Assembly: GCA_963822705.1 (NCBI GenBank)
Contig: CAWGIX010000013.1
Location: 1 to 64,000 of the forward strand
Direction: 5' to 3'
DNA length: 64,000 nucleotides
Origin: CAVRQM01 sp963822705
GTDB taxonomy: Bacteria > Pseudomonadota > Alphaproteobacteria > Acetobacterales > Acetobacteraceae
Each line of letters starts with the position of its first letter. The stretch's first letter is position 1. The notes beneath the pieces are model-generated. The model worked only from the letters and a program-made list of their open reading frames with translations. It was not told where the DNA came from and did not search any database. The position numbers and the translations under genes are program-made. Positions 45,341-53,455 of this stretch are shown piece after piece.

Positions 45341-45973
45341 CTATTTGGTCCCGAACAGCCGATCGCCGGCATCACCCAGACCCGGCCGGATATAGCCGTG
45401 CTCATCCAGTGCGCGGTCGATGGCGCAGGTGAACACCGGCACATCCGGATGCTCGGCCTGCATCACGGCGACGCCCTCCGGGGCGGCGATCAGGCAGGCA
45501 AAGCGGATCTGCGTCACCCGCGCCTCCTTCAATCGCTCCACCGCGGCACTGGCGGAGTGGCCGGTGGCCAGCATCGGATCGACCACGATCGCCAGCCGGT
45601 CCGCGATGTCGTCGGGCAGCTTCAGGTAGTACTGCACCGCGTCCAGCGAGACCGGGTCGCGATACAGGCCGATATGCCCCACGCGCGCCGACGGCACGCA
45701 ATCCAGCATTCCCTCCAGAATGCCGGAGCCCGCACGGAGAATCGAAACGATGCACAGTTTCTTGCCGGCCAGCGTGGGCGCCATCATCGGCTCCAGCGGC
45801 GTGTCGATCGGCACCAGCTCGGTAGCCAGGCCACGGGTGACCTCGTAGCACATCAGCAGGCTGATCTCGCGCGCCAAGCGGCGAAATCCGGCCGTGGACG
45901 TCTCGCGGTCGCGCAGCAGGGTCAGCTTGTGCTGGATCAGCGGATGGTTCAGTACGGTCACGTTCGCGGCCAT
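45341..45973 (-). CDS. upp: Uracil phosphoribosyltransferase
   Basis: A 210-residue enzyme that salvages uracil: uracil plus PRPP gives UMP. Signatures are NHPLIQHKLTLLRDRETSTA near the start, SILRAGSGILEGML, the PRPP loop VVDPMLATGHSASAAVERLK, and the C-terminal uracil-binding YIRPGLGDAGDRLFGTK. Length and ends are complete. Start ATG 45973. It is co-directional with the FAD oxidoreductase 2 bp downstream. It is not next to the pyrimidine breakdown genes at 18-22 kb. Confidence 0.96.
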   Translation of the reverse strand: MAANVTVLNHPLIQHKLTLLRDRETSTAGFRRLAREISLLMCYEVTRGLATELVPIDTPLEPMMAPTLAGKKLCIVSILRAGSGILEGMLDCVPSARVGHIGLYRDPVSLDAVQYYLKLPDDIADRLAIVVDPMLATGHSASAAVERLKEARVTQIRFACLIAAPEGVAVMQAEHPDVPVFTCAIDRALDEHGYIRPGLGDAGDRLFGTK

Positions 45974-46055
45974 CCTGCTTCCGCTCCTATCCGCTGGCAC
46001 ATGTAGCGGGCGCATTGAGGCCCGTCTACGATCGCTACCCGCAAGGGAGAGGCCG

Positions 46056-46808
46056 GTGCAGGACAGAAGCGGACCGGGTGCGGCGGCATGGATGCTTCCT
46101 GCGCTGGCCCTGCTCTGTGCGGTGCTGGCGCTCCGGCTGCTGCATGATACGCAGCAGACCTTGCCGCGCGCGTGGTCGTTGCTGAGTGCCAGAGCAAGGA
46201 TGAGCTTTGAGGCCGACAACATGGCGGCGGCCGTCGGCCTTGCCGTCGCGGTCTTCGTCGTCGTCCTGCCGATCGCGTGGTGTTTGCAACGGCTCCCACG
46301 GCATCTCGCGATGGCCGCAGAGGCGATGCTCTGCTTCCCCGCGATGGTGCTGGTGCTGGCGTGGGTGTTCGCCCTGCTCTTGTCACCCGGCGCGGGCGCT
46401 GCGAGTGCGGCAATCGCCTTCCTGCCGGGAAAATGGTTGCGGCTGCTGACGCTGCTGGTGCCTCCCTTCGCGCTGTGGCTTTCCCGTGCGTGGCGCCGTG
46501 TCGCGGACCCGGCGGCGATGCGCGCCGCCGCCACTCTGGGGCACGATCCGTGGCGCGCGTTTCGGAGCATCGTCCTGCCCGGAATTGCACCGGTGCTCGC
46601 GGTGGGCGCCTTGCTGGCGCTCTTGGCCGGGTTTTCCGCGTTCGGCAATCCGGCGGGAGCAATCGGCACCGCGGACGGCGCTGCCTTGGCGGCCTTGGCC
46701 GCTGCCGTAGCGGCCGTCGCACTCGCGTTGTGCATCGCCGCCGCTGTCGTGCGCACAGCCGCTATCCGGGAGCCGATCCCGCGGCCGCGTCGGCCGTCGG
46801 ACGGTTAA
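46056..46808 (+). CDS. Orphan ABC transporter permease subunit, truncated type
   Basis: A 250-residue membrane protein with about five or six helices and the ATPase-contact EAA loop (MRAAATLGHDPWRAFRSIVL). The N-terminal hydrophobic helix and the LPRAWSLLSARARMSFEADN segment recall ThiP/AfuB-type permeases for thiamine or iron, but the protein is half their length. GTG 46056 is supported by GGGAGA five bases upstream. It precedes, by about 100 bp, a two-domain NitT/TauT-like permease; whether it serves that system is unclear, since it has neither ATPase nor binding protein of its own. Confidence 0.75.
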   Translation: MQDRSGPGAAAWMLPALALLCAVLALRLLHDTQQTLPRAWSLLSARARMSFEADNMAAAVGLAVAVFVVVLPIAWCLQRLPRHLAMAAEAMLCFPAMVLVLAWVFALLLSPGAGAASAAIAFLPGKWLRLLTLLVPPFALWLSRAWRRVADPAAMRAAATLGHDPWRAFRSIVLPGIAPVLAVGALLALLAGFSAFGNPAGAIGTADGAALAALAAAVAAVALALCIAAAVVRTAAIREPIPRPRRPSDG

Positions 46809-46911
46809 CGGTGTGACAGGTCGCCCCGGGATGCCTAGCAGGACCGGGGTGGCAGAAGGCGAACCGTTGCGGTAAGGCCCGGCGTCTTTCATCCGGCGTT
46901 GGGAGTTCGCG

Positions 46912-48642
46912 ATGGCCCGTACCGCCACTCCCGACCTGGCCACCGCGCGCCGGCTGCCGAATGCGTGGGACGCGGCTGCCCTGTTATTCGTGTTTGCGGC
47001 GCTGATCGCGGTCGCGCACGTCTCGCCTGCCACGTTCCAGCCGCTGACCGCGCCGGGTGCCACCTCGGTCGATCTCGCCCCCTCGAACCTGCCCGCCTAC
47101 GCGCTGCGCACCACCATGCGCATGTTCGCCGCGCTGGCGTTCTCGCTGCTGTTCACGTTCACCTTCGCGCCGCTGGCGGCCAAAAGCCGGCGCGCCGGGC
47201 TGGTCATGGTGCCGCTGCTCGACATCCTGCAATCCGTGCCGATTCTCGGATTCCTCAGTTTCACTACTGCTTTTTTCCTGAGCCTGTTTCCGGGACGCGT
47301 CGCCGAACTCGAGTTCGCGGCCATTTTTGCAATTTTCACCAGCCAGGCCTGGAACATGGCGTTTTCGTTCTACCAGTCGCTCACCACCGTGCCCGGCGAC
47401 CTGGACGAGGCCACGCGCTCATTTCGCCTCACTCCATGGCAGCGGTTCTGGCGGCTGGAAGTGCCGTTCGCCATGCCCGGACTGGTGTGGAACATGATGC
47501 TGTCGATGTCGGGCGGCTGGTTCTTCGTGGTCGCGTCCGAGGCGATTTCGTTCGGCGCCAATACCTGGAAGCTGCCGGGTATCGGCTCCTACGTGGCCGA
47601 GGCGCTCGGCAGGCGCGACATGGGCGCGGTGTTCTGGGCGATCCTCGCCATGCTCGTGGTGATCCTGCTGTACGACCAGTTGTTGTTCCGGCCGTTGGTG
47701 GCGTGGTCGGCGAAATTCCGCTTCGAAGTCACCGCCGGAGCCACCGCCGAGGACCCGTGGGTTCTGAAACTCCTGCGGCGCACGCGGCTTCTGCGCCGAT
47801 TGGGAGGCGCATTCGGACGGATGCTGGGCAGCCTGCAACGTCTGCGTTTCGGTGCGCCCGCGCAATCCGATCAGGCCGTTGCACCGCGGCGGCGTACCAT
47901 TTTGGGGGACGCGGTGTTTCTGGCACTGGTGATCCTGGCCGTGGCACTCGCGATCTGGCGCATCGTCAGTTACGTGGGCCAGCACGACGTGGGCTGGGCG
48001 GATTTGGGCGAGGCGCTTCTGCTCGGCCTGTTCACGCTGATCCGTGTGATCGTGCTGATCGCGTTGGCCACGCTGGTCTGGGTGCCGGTGGGCGTGTGGC
48101 TGGGCCTGCGCCCGGCCTGGGCGAGGCGGGTGCAGCCATTGGCGCAGTTTTTGGCGGCGTTTCCGGCCAATCTGTTCTTTCCGATTTTCGTGCTGCTGAT
48201 CGTGCGGTTCCGTGTCGATCCGGACATATGGCTTACGCCGCTGATGATTTTGGGTACCCAGTGGTACATCCTGTTCAACGTGATCGCCGGTGCGTCCGCG
48301 TTTGCGGGCGACCTGCTGGAGGTCGCGGATAATTTCCGGGTGAGCGGCTGCCTGTGGTGGCGGCGCGTGATCCTGCCCGGAGTCTTTCCGTATTTCGTCA
48401 CCGGCGCCATCACCGCATCCGGCGGCTCGTGGAACGCCGCCATCGTTGCGGAAGTGGCGTCCTGGGGCAACACAAAACTGTCCGCGCACGGGCTGGGCGC
48501 GTATATCGCCCACGCCACGGATGCGGGCGACTTTCCCCGCATCGTGTTGGGCGTCGCGGTGATGTCGCTGTACGTCGTGTTGTTCAACCGTGCTTTTTGG
48601 CGCCCGCTCTACGCCTATGCCACTCGCCGCCTGACGCTCTGA
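46912..48642 (+). CDS. Two-domain ABC transporter permease, NitT/TauT-like
   Basis: A 576-residue permease with two fused membrane-spanning domains. Each half ends in an EAA loop: DEATRSFRLTPWQRFWRLEV (residues ~165-185) and DNFRVSGCLWWRRVILPGVF (~475). The fusion is typical of a group annotated as nitrate/sulfonate or hydroxymethylpyrimidine-like permeases. GGGAG precedes ATG 46912. The matching ATPase starts 15 bp downstream, so the pair forms the core of one importer. No substrate-binding protein gene is adjacent, so substrate is unknown. Confidence 0.9.
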   Translation: MARTATPDLATARRLPNAWDAAALLFVFAALIAVAHVSPATFQPLTAPGATSVDLAPSNLPAYALRTTMRMFAALAFSLLFTFTFAPLAAKSRRAGLVMVPLLDILQSVPILGFLSFTTAFFLSLFPGRVAELEFAAIFAIFTSQAWNMAFSFYQSLTTVPGDLDEATRSFRLTPWQRFWRLEVPFAMPGLVWNMMLSMSGGWFFVVASEAISFGANTWKLPGIGSYVAEALGRRDMGAVFWAILAMLVVILLYDQLLFRPLVAWSAKFRFEVTAGATAEDPWVLKLLRRTRLLRRLGGAFGRMLGSLQRLRFGAPAQSDQAVAPRRRTILGDAVFLALVILAVALAIWRIVSYVGQHDVGWADLGEALLLGLFTLIRVIVLIALATLVWVPVGVWLGLRPAWARRVQPLAQFLAAFPANLFFPIFVLLIVRFRVDPDIWLTPLMILGTQWYILFNVIAGASAFAGDLLEVADNFRVSGCLWWRRVILPGVFPYFVTGAITASGGSWNAAIVAEVASWGNTKLSAHGLGAYIAHATDAGDFPRIVLGVAVMSLYVVLFNRAFWRPLYAYATRRLTL

Positions 48643-48657
48643 CCGGGAGTTCCGCCC

Positions 48658-49992
48658 ATGGATACGATCGCGGCCGAGACGCTGCTGCAGGTGGAGCACT
48701 GCCGCCAGTCGTACCACAAGGAAAGCAGTGCCGACCTGCTGGTGCTGGACGACGTCAACCTGCGCCTGCAAAGCGGCGAGATCGTGGGCCTGCTCGGCCG
48801 CTCGGGCTCCGGCAAATCCACGCTGCTGCGCATCGTTTCGGGTCTGCTGCACCCGACCGCCGGCGACGTGCGCTGGCGCGGCGCGCCCGTCACCGGCCCG
48901 GTGGCGGGGGTGGCCATGGTGTTCCAGAGTTTTGCCCTGTTTCCGTGGCTGACCGTGCAGGAAAACGTGGAGCTCGGGCTGGAGGCGCAAGGCATTGCCC
49001 GCGCCGAGCGCGAGGAACGGGCGGAAGAGGCGATCGACCTGATCGGACTCGGCGGCTACGAGAACGCCTATCCCAAGGAGCTGTCCGGCGGCATGCGCCA
49101 GCGGGTGGGCCTGGCGCGGGCGCTGGTGGTGCATCCCGACCTGCTGCTGATGGACGAGCCGTTCTCCGCACTCGACGTGCTGACCGCGGAGACGCTGCGC
49201 ACCGACCTGATCGACCTGTGGAGCGAAGGCAAGCTGCCGCTGAAATCGATCTTGATGGTGACCCACAACATCGAGGAGGCGGTGCTGATGTGCGACCGCA
49301 TCCTGGTGTTCTCGAGCAATCCCGGGCGGGTGGCCAGCGAGTTGCGGGTGCCGTTCCCGCATCCGCGCAACCGCCTCGACCCGGCATTCCGCAAGCTGGT
49401 CGACGACATCTACGCGCTGATGACCCGCCGGGCGCCCGCGCCGCCGCCGCTGCCGGCCGCGGCAAGTCCCGCGCCGGCTGTCGACCGCACGTTCACCACT
49501 GCCTTGCACCCGATCAGCACCAACCTGCTGGCCGGCCTGCTGGAGACTCTGGCTGCACCGCCCTATGAAGGCCGCGCCGACCTGCCCGCCCTGGCCGGTT
49601 CGCTGCAGCTTGAAGCCGACGAACTGCTGCCCATGGGCGAAAGCTTGGCGCAACTCGGGTTCGCGGTGCTGGAAGAGGGCGACCTGAAGCTGACCGAGGC
49701 CGGCCGCCGCTTCGCGCTTGCCGATATCGACGAGCGCAAGGCGATCTTCGCCGACGCGCTGCGCGCGCATGTGCCGCTGGCCGCGACAATCCGCAAAACC
49801 CTGGAGGAGCGCTGGAACCATCGCGCCTCGGCGGTGCGGTTCCGCGACGAGCTGGAGGACCACATGAGCCCCGAATACGCCGAGGATACTTTGCACGCCG
49901 CCATTTCGTGGGGCCGCTATGCGGAGCTGTACACCTACGACGAAGAGGCGCAGCAGTTCGGGCTGGAGGAGGAGACGGAGAAGAACACCTAG
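48658..49992 (+). CDS. ABC transporter ATP-binding protein with AAA-associated C-terminal domain
   Basis: A 444-residue ATPase for the preceding permease. The nucleotide-binding domain (~1-260) has Walker A GRSGSGKSTLLR, Q-loop VFQSFALFPWLTV, signature LSGGMRQRVGLARAL, Walker B LLLMDEPFSALDVLTAE and VTHNIEEA. From ~285 a separate domain follows (SPAPAVDRTFTTALHPISTN... ISWGRYAELYTYDEE), the winged-helix-like 'AAA-associated C-terminal' domain found in this permease-partner group. That domain may regulate the transporter. GGGAG precedes ATG 48658. No binding protein is present. Confidence 0.92.
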   Translation: MDTIAAETLLQVEHCRQSYHKESSADLLVLDDVNLRLQSGEIVGLLGRSGSGKSTLLRIVSGLLHPTAGDVRWRGAPVTGPVAGVAMVFQSFALFPWLTVQENVELGLEAQGIARAEREERAEEAIDLIGLGGYENAYPKELSGGMRQRVGLARALVVHPDLLLMDEPFSALDVLTAETLRTDLIDLWSEGKLPLKSILMVTHNIEEAVLMCDRILVFSSNPGRVASELRVPFPHPRNRLDPAFRKLVDDIYALMTRRAPAPPPLPAAASPAPAVDRTFTTALHPISTNLLAGLLETLAAPPYEGRADLPALAGSLQLEADELLPMGESLAQLGFAVLEEGDLKLTEAGRRFALADIDERKAIFADALRAHVPLAATIRKTLEERWNHRASAVRFRDELEDHMSPEYAEDTLHAAISWGRYAELYTYDEEAQQFGLEEETEKNT

Positions 49993-50178
49993 TCTGATCG
50001 CGTCCCGCGCGGATTAGTTGTCGAGAATTTTACGATATGGAACGCTCGGGCCGTCCACGTATGAGTTGTCGCCTCTCAACTAAAATGTTCCCCATTCGGT
50101 TCCGGCAAAACCGGGAGCGCACAATGCCAGTACGCCGAGAGCGGTCAGAATGCGTCAGAGCGAATACGTCTCGCGAGA

Positions 50179-51024
50179 TTATCCCGGTTTGCGCCGCGCC
50201 AGATAGGTGTCGATTCCCTGGCGGGCTTCGGGCATGGCGAGGTTGGCGGCCATCGTCGCGCCGGCCAGGGCATAGGCCGCTTCCGTGTCCAGTCGCCGCT
50301 GCCGATGGAAGAGCTCCTTGCCCAGCCGCACCACATCGCGCGGCTTTTCGGCGATCGAGGCACCGATCCGGCTCACCGTCGCCTCCAGCGCATCGGCGGC
50401 CACCGCCATGTTGATCAGCCCGATCCGGACCGCCTCGGCGGCGTCGATCAGCCCCCCGGTCAGCAGCATCTCCATGGCGGGCTTGGCGGCCACGCTACGC
50501 GCCAGCGGCACCGAGGGCGTGGAGCAGAACAGGCCGAGCTTGATCCCGGTCATGCCGAACCGCGCCGTGTCGGCGGCGTAGGCGAGGTCGCAGGCGGCGA
50601 CGAGCTGGCAGCCGCCGGCGACGGCGGTGCCTTGCACGCAGGCGATCACCGGCGTGCCGCTCCGCTCGATTTCCAGCATCAGCGCGCTGCACTTGCTGAA
50701 CAGCGCCTCGTGCCGGGCCGGTTCCTGGTGGGCGCGTATCTCGGTGAGGTCGTGGCCGGCACAAAACAGCTTGCCGGAGGCGGCCAGCACGATCACGCGC
50801 ACGGCCGGCTCGGCCTGCGCCGCAGCGATGTCGCGGTGCAGCGCGTCCAGCATGGCGTCGGACAGCAGGTTGCCATCGGCCGGCCGGTTCAGCCGCAGCC
50901 ACACCACCGGCCCGCGATCCTCGCGCAACACCAGCGCGTCCTGCGCCGTCACCCCGATGTCCAAGTCCGCCTCCTGCCGCTCGCGCGCGATGTCGCCGGG
51001 CCACCGCAGAGCGGAGCAGATCAT
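50179..51024 (-). CDS. Enoyl-CoA hydratase/isomerase family protein
   Basis: A 281-residue crotonase-fold protein. The oxyanion-hole and catalytic features are VVWLRLNRPADGNLLSDAML, LAASGKLFCAGHDLTEIRAH, and VQGTAVAGGCQLVAACDLAY. The hydratase glutamate position is present in the TARFGMTGIKLGLFCST segment only partly, so the activity (hydratase, isomerase or other) cannot be set. Start ATG 51024; a later GTG is possible. It follows dut by 20 bp on the same strand, forming the last gene of the ubiE-coaBC-dut group. Region 49993-50178 holds nothing clear. Confidence 0.88.
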   Translation of the reverse strand: MICSALRWPGDIARERQEADLDIGVTAQDALVLREDRGPVVWLRLNRPADGNLLSDAMLDALHRDIAAAQAEPAVRVIVLAASGKLFCAGHDLTEIRAHQEPARHEALFSKCSALMLEIERSGTPVIACVQGTAVAGGCQLVAACDLAYAADTARFGMTGIKLGLFCSTPSVPLARSVAAKPAMEMLLTGGLIDAAEAVRIGLINMAVAADALEATVSRIGASIAEKPRDVVRLGKELFHRQRRLDTEAAYALAGATMAANLAMPEARQGIDTYLARRKPG

Positions 51025-51044
51025 GCCTGCGCCGCAGCGGCGAA

Positions 51045-51494
51045 TCAGGTTCCCGTGCTGCCGAAACCACCGGCGCCGCGCGCGGTCGGCTCCAGCACGT
51101 CCGTCTCGTGCCAGGACGCGCGCACCACCGGTGCCAAAATCGCCTGGGCGATGCGCATGCCGCGGGTGATGGCAAAAGCCTCGCCGCCGGCATTCAGCAC
51201 GATGACCTGCAACTCGCCGCGAAAATCCTCGTCGACGGTGCCGGGGCTGTTCGCCAGCACGATGCCGTGGCGCAGCGCCAGGCCGGAGCGCGGGCGCACC
51301 TGCAACTCGTAGCCGGGCGGCAGGGCCACGCAGAGGCCGGTCGGCACCAGCGCGCGCTGGCCGGGAGACAGCACGAGCTCGTGGTCCAGGGCCGCGAGCA
51401 AATCCATGCCGGCCGCGCCCTCGGTCGCGTAGCTTGGCAGCGGCAGGCCCTCGGCGTGCGGCAAGCGCCGTACCAGCACCGGAACATGGGTCAC
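51045..51494 (-). CDS. dut: dUTP diphosphatase (trimeric)
   Basis: A 149-residue enzyme that hydrolyses dUTP to dUMP and diphosphate, keeping uracil out of DNA. The five motifs are visible: AAGMDLLAAL, PRSGLALRHGIVLANSPGTV, DEDFRGELQVIVLN, RIAQAILAPV, and the P-loop-like GAGGFGSTGT at the C-terminus. Start GTG 51494 overlaps the coaBC stop by 4 bases, giving translational coupling. Everything is in one frame. Order ubiE-coaBC-dut is common in alphaproteobacteria. Confidence 0.96.
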   Translation of the reverse strand: MTHVPVLVRRLPHAEGLPLPSYATEGAAGMDLLAALDHELVLSPGQRALVPTGLCVALPPGYELQVRPRSGLALRHGIVLANSPGTVDEDFRGELQVIVLNAGGEAFAITRGMRIAQAILAPVVRASWHETDVLEPTARGAGGFGSTGT

Positions 51495-52684
51495 GCCAGC
51501 GCCGCCGCGATGCACTGGGCAAGGCGTCGCGCCACCTCCTCCTTGGCCAATCGAGGCCAGGATTGCGTGCCATCGGGGCCGATCAGATGCACCGTGTTGC
51601 AGGCGCCGCCAAAAACGTCACCCGACACGTCGTTGGCAACGATCCAGTCGCAGTTCTTGCGCACCCGCTTTGCCGCCGCGTTCGTCAGCACGTTCTCCGT
51701 TTCGGCGGCAAAACCGATCACCAGGCCGGGCCGGGCCGGGCCGGGTGCGGCCAGCATGGCCAGGATGTCCGGGTTCTGCGCCAGCGCCAGCGTGGGCGGG
51801 GCGGCACCGTCGCGTTTCTTCAGTTTGGTCGAAGCCGGATCGGCCGTGCGCCAGTCGGCCACCGCTGCGGCGCACACGGCGACATCCGCCGGCAGCGCCG
51901 CCTGGCACGCGGCCAGCATTTCGGCGGCCGTCTCGACGCGCACGACCGTGATGCCGGTCGGGTCCGGCAGGGCCACCGGGCCGCTGATCAAGGTGACCTG
52001 CGCGGAAAACTCGGCCAATGACTCGGCGATGGCAAAACCCTGGCGACCGCTGCTGCGGTTGGCGATATAGCGCACCGGGTCGATGGGCTCGTGGGTCGGC
52101 CCGGCCGTGACCAGCGCGCGCCGGCCTGCCAGTCTTCCGTGGCCCAGCAGCGCCCGGATGGCGGCAAGGATGACCGGCGGCTCGGATAACCGTCCCGGCC
52201 CGAACTCGCCGCAGGCCATGGCGCCCTCCCCCGGGCCGACCACCGCGACGCCGCGCGCGCGCAGGGTGGCGACATTGGCCATGGTGGCCGCGTGCTGCCA
52301 CATGCGGACGTTCATGGCCGGTGCCACCAACACGCGCTTGTCGGTGGCCAGCAGCAGCGTGGTGGCCAGATCGTCGGCGATACCGGCGGCCATGCGGGCG
52401 AGAATGTCGGCCGAGGCCGGCGCCACCACCACCACGTCGGCGGCGCGCGAAAGCTGTATGTGACCCATTTCGCTCTCGTCGGTGAGCGACCACAGATCCT
52501 GGTAGACGCGCTGCTCCGACAGCGCCTGCAGCGATAGCGCGGTGACAAATTTTTCGCCGCCCGCGGTCAGCACGCAGGTGACGGTGCAATCGTCCTTACG
52601 GAGAAGCCGTACCAGTTCCAGGGCCTTGTAGGCAGCGATCCCGCCGCTCACGATCAGCAGCACGCGGCGCCCGGACAGGCTCAC
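51491..52684 (-). CDS. coaBC: Bifunctional phosphopantothenoylcysteine decarboxylase / phosphopantothenate-cysteine ligase
   Basis: A 397-residue coenzyme A biosynthesis enzyme. The N-terminal flavin decarboxylase domain (CoaC) has LIVSGGIAAYKALELVRLL, PASADILARMAAGIADDLAT, the PAMNVRMW motif and the ACGEFGPGRL loop. The C-terminal ligase domain (CoaB) has RALVTAGPTHEPIDPVRYI, ANRSSGRQGFAIAESL and KLKKRDG, followed by VIGFAAETEN. It begins at GTG 52684 overlapping the ubiE stop (GTGA). All in one frame. Confidence 0.96.
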   Translation of the reverse strand: MSLSGRRVLLIVSGGIAAYKALELVRLLRKDDCTVTCVLTAGGEKFVTALSLQALSEQRVYQDLWSLTDESEMGHIQLSRAADVVVVAPASADILARMAAGIADDLATTLLLATDKRVLVAPAMNVRMWQHAATMANVATLRARGVAVVGPGEGAMACGEFGPGRLSEPPVILAAIRALLGHGRLAGRRALVTAGPTHEPIDPVRYIANRSSGRQGFAIAESLAEFSAQVTLISGPVALPDPTGITVVRVETAAEMLAACQAALPADVAVCAAAVADWRTADPASTKLKKRDGAAPPTLALAQNPDILAMLAAPGPARPGLVIGFAAETENVLTNAAAKRVRKNCDWIVANDVSGDVFGGACNTVHLIGPDGTQSWPRLAKEEVARRLAQCIAAALA

Positions 52685-53427
52685 AGCCGACGTCCGGTAT
52701 GGATCGCCGCGATTCCGCCGGAAAGATTCTGCCAGCGAACCTGTCCGAAACCCGCGTCACGCATCATGCCGGCCAGCGCTTCCTGGGGTGGGAACGTACG
52801 GATGCTCTCGGCCAGGTAGCGGTAGCTGTCGGCGTCGCCCGCAACCGCGCGCCCGAGCAGCGGCAGCACACGAAACGACCAGGCATCGTAGGTCGGTATC
52901 AGCGCGGCCACCTGGACGCGGGAAAACTCCAGGCAGCCGAACCGGCCGCCGGGCCGCAGCACGCGGCGGGCCTCCCGCAGCACCGCCGCCTTGTCGGTGC
53001 AGTTGCGCAGGCCAAAAGCAATGGAAACCCTGTCGATGGCCCGATCGGGCAGCGGCAGACGTTCCGCATCGGCGGCCAGCAATGCCAGGTTGCGCAGGAC
53101 GCCACGGTTTGCCGCGCGCCGTTGGGCCACGCCCAGCATCGAAAGGTTGATGTCCGACAGGATCGCCGGGCCGCCGCCACGCGCGAGCCAGCCGAAACTG
53201 ATATCGCCGGTGCCGCCGGCCAGATCGAGCAGCGCGCGGCCGGGACGAGGGTCCAGGGCGGTGACGAAAATCCGCTTCCAGGCGCGATGGGCGCCGAGCG
53301 ACATCAGGTCGTTCATGAGGTCGTAGCGGCGGGCCACGCTGTCGAACACGGCGCGCACCATCGGGCGCTTGGCCGCCACGGGCACGGTGCGGAAACCGAA
53401 ATCGGTGCCGGCGTTTTGGTCGCTCAT
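52681..53427 (-). CDS. ubiE: Ubiquinone/menaquinone biosynthesis C-methyltransferase UbiE
   Basis: A 248-residue SAM methyltransferase of quinone synthesis. Signatures are VRAVFDSVARRYDLMNDLMS, LGAHRAWKR, the SAM loop LLDLAGGTGDISF and the FSRV-type ending QNLSGGIAAIHTGRRL, the last being a UbiE/COQ5 fingerprint. Start ATG 53427. In many alphaproteobacteria ubiB follows ubiE; here coaBC follows directly with a 4-base overlap. Divergent from mutM with a 28-bp spacing of start codons. Confidence 0.96.
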   Translation of the reverse strand: MSDQNAGTDFGFRTVPVAAKRPMVRAVFDSVARRYDLMNDLMSLGAHRAWKRIFVTALDPRPGRALLDLAGGTGDISFGWLARGGGPAILSDINLSMLGVAQRRAANRGVLRNLALLAADAERLPLPDRAIDRVSIAFGLRNCTDKAAVLREARRVLRPGGRFGCLEFSRVQVAALIPTYDAWSFRVLPLLGRAVAGDADSYRYLAESIRTFPPQEALAGMMRDAGFGQVRWQNLSGGIAAIHTGRRL

Positions 53428-53455
53428 ACGGCCGGGTATAGCCTGCCGGCACGTC

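Noticed and set aside
47419..49896. An 825-codon open frame on the minus strand
   Set aside because: It is antisense to the permease and ATPase genes; high GC makes long antisense frames common, and the residue mix (Arg/His/Gln-rich) is not protein-like.
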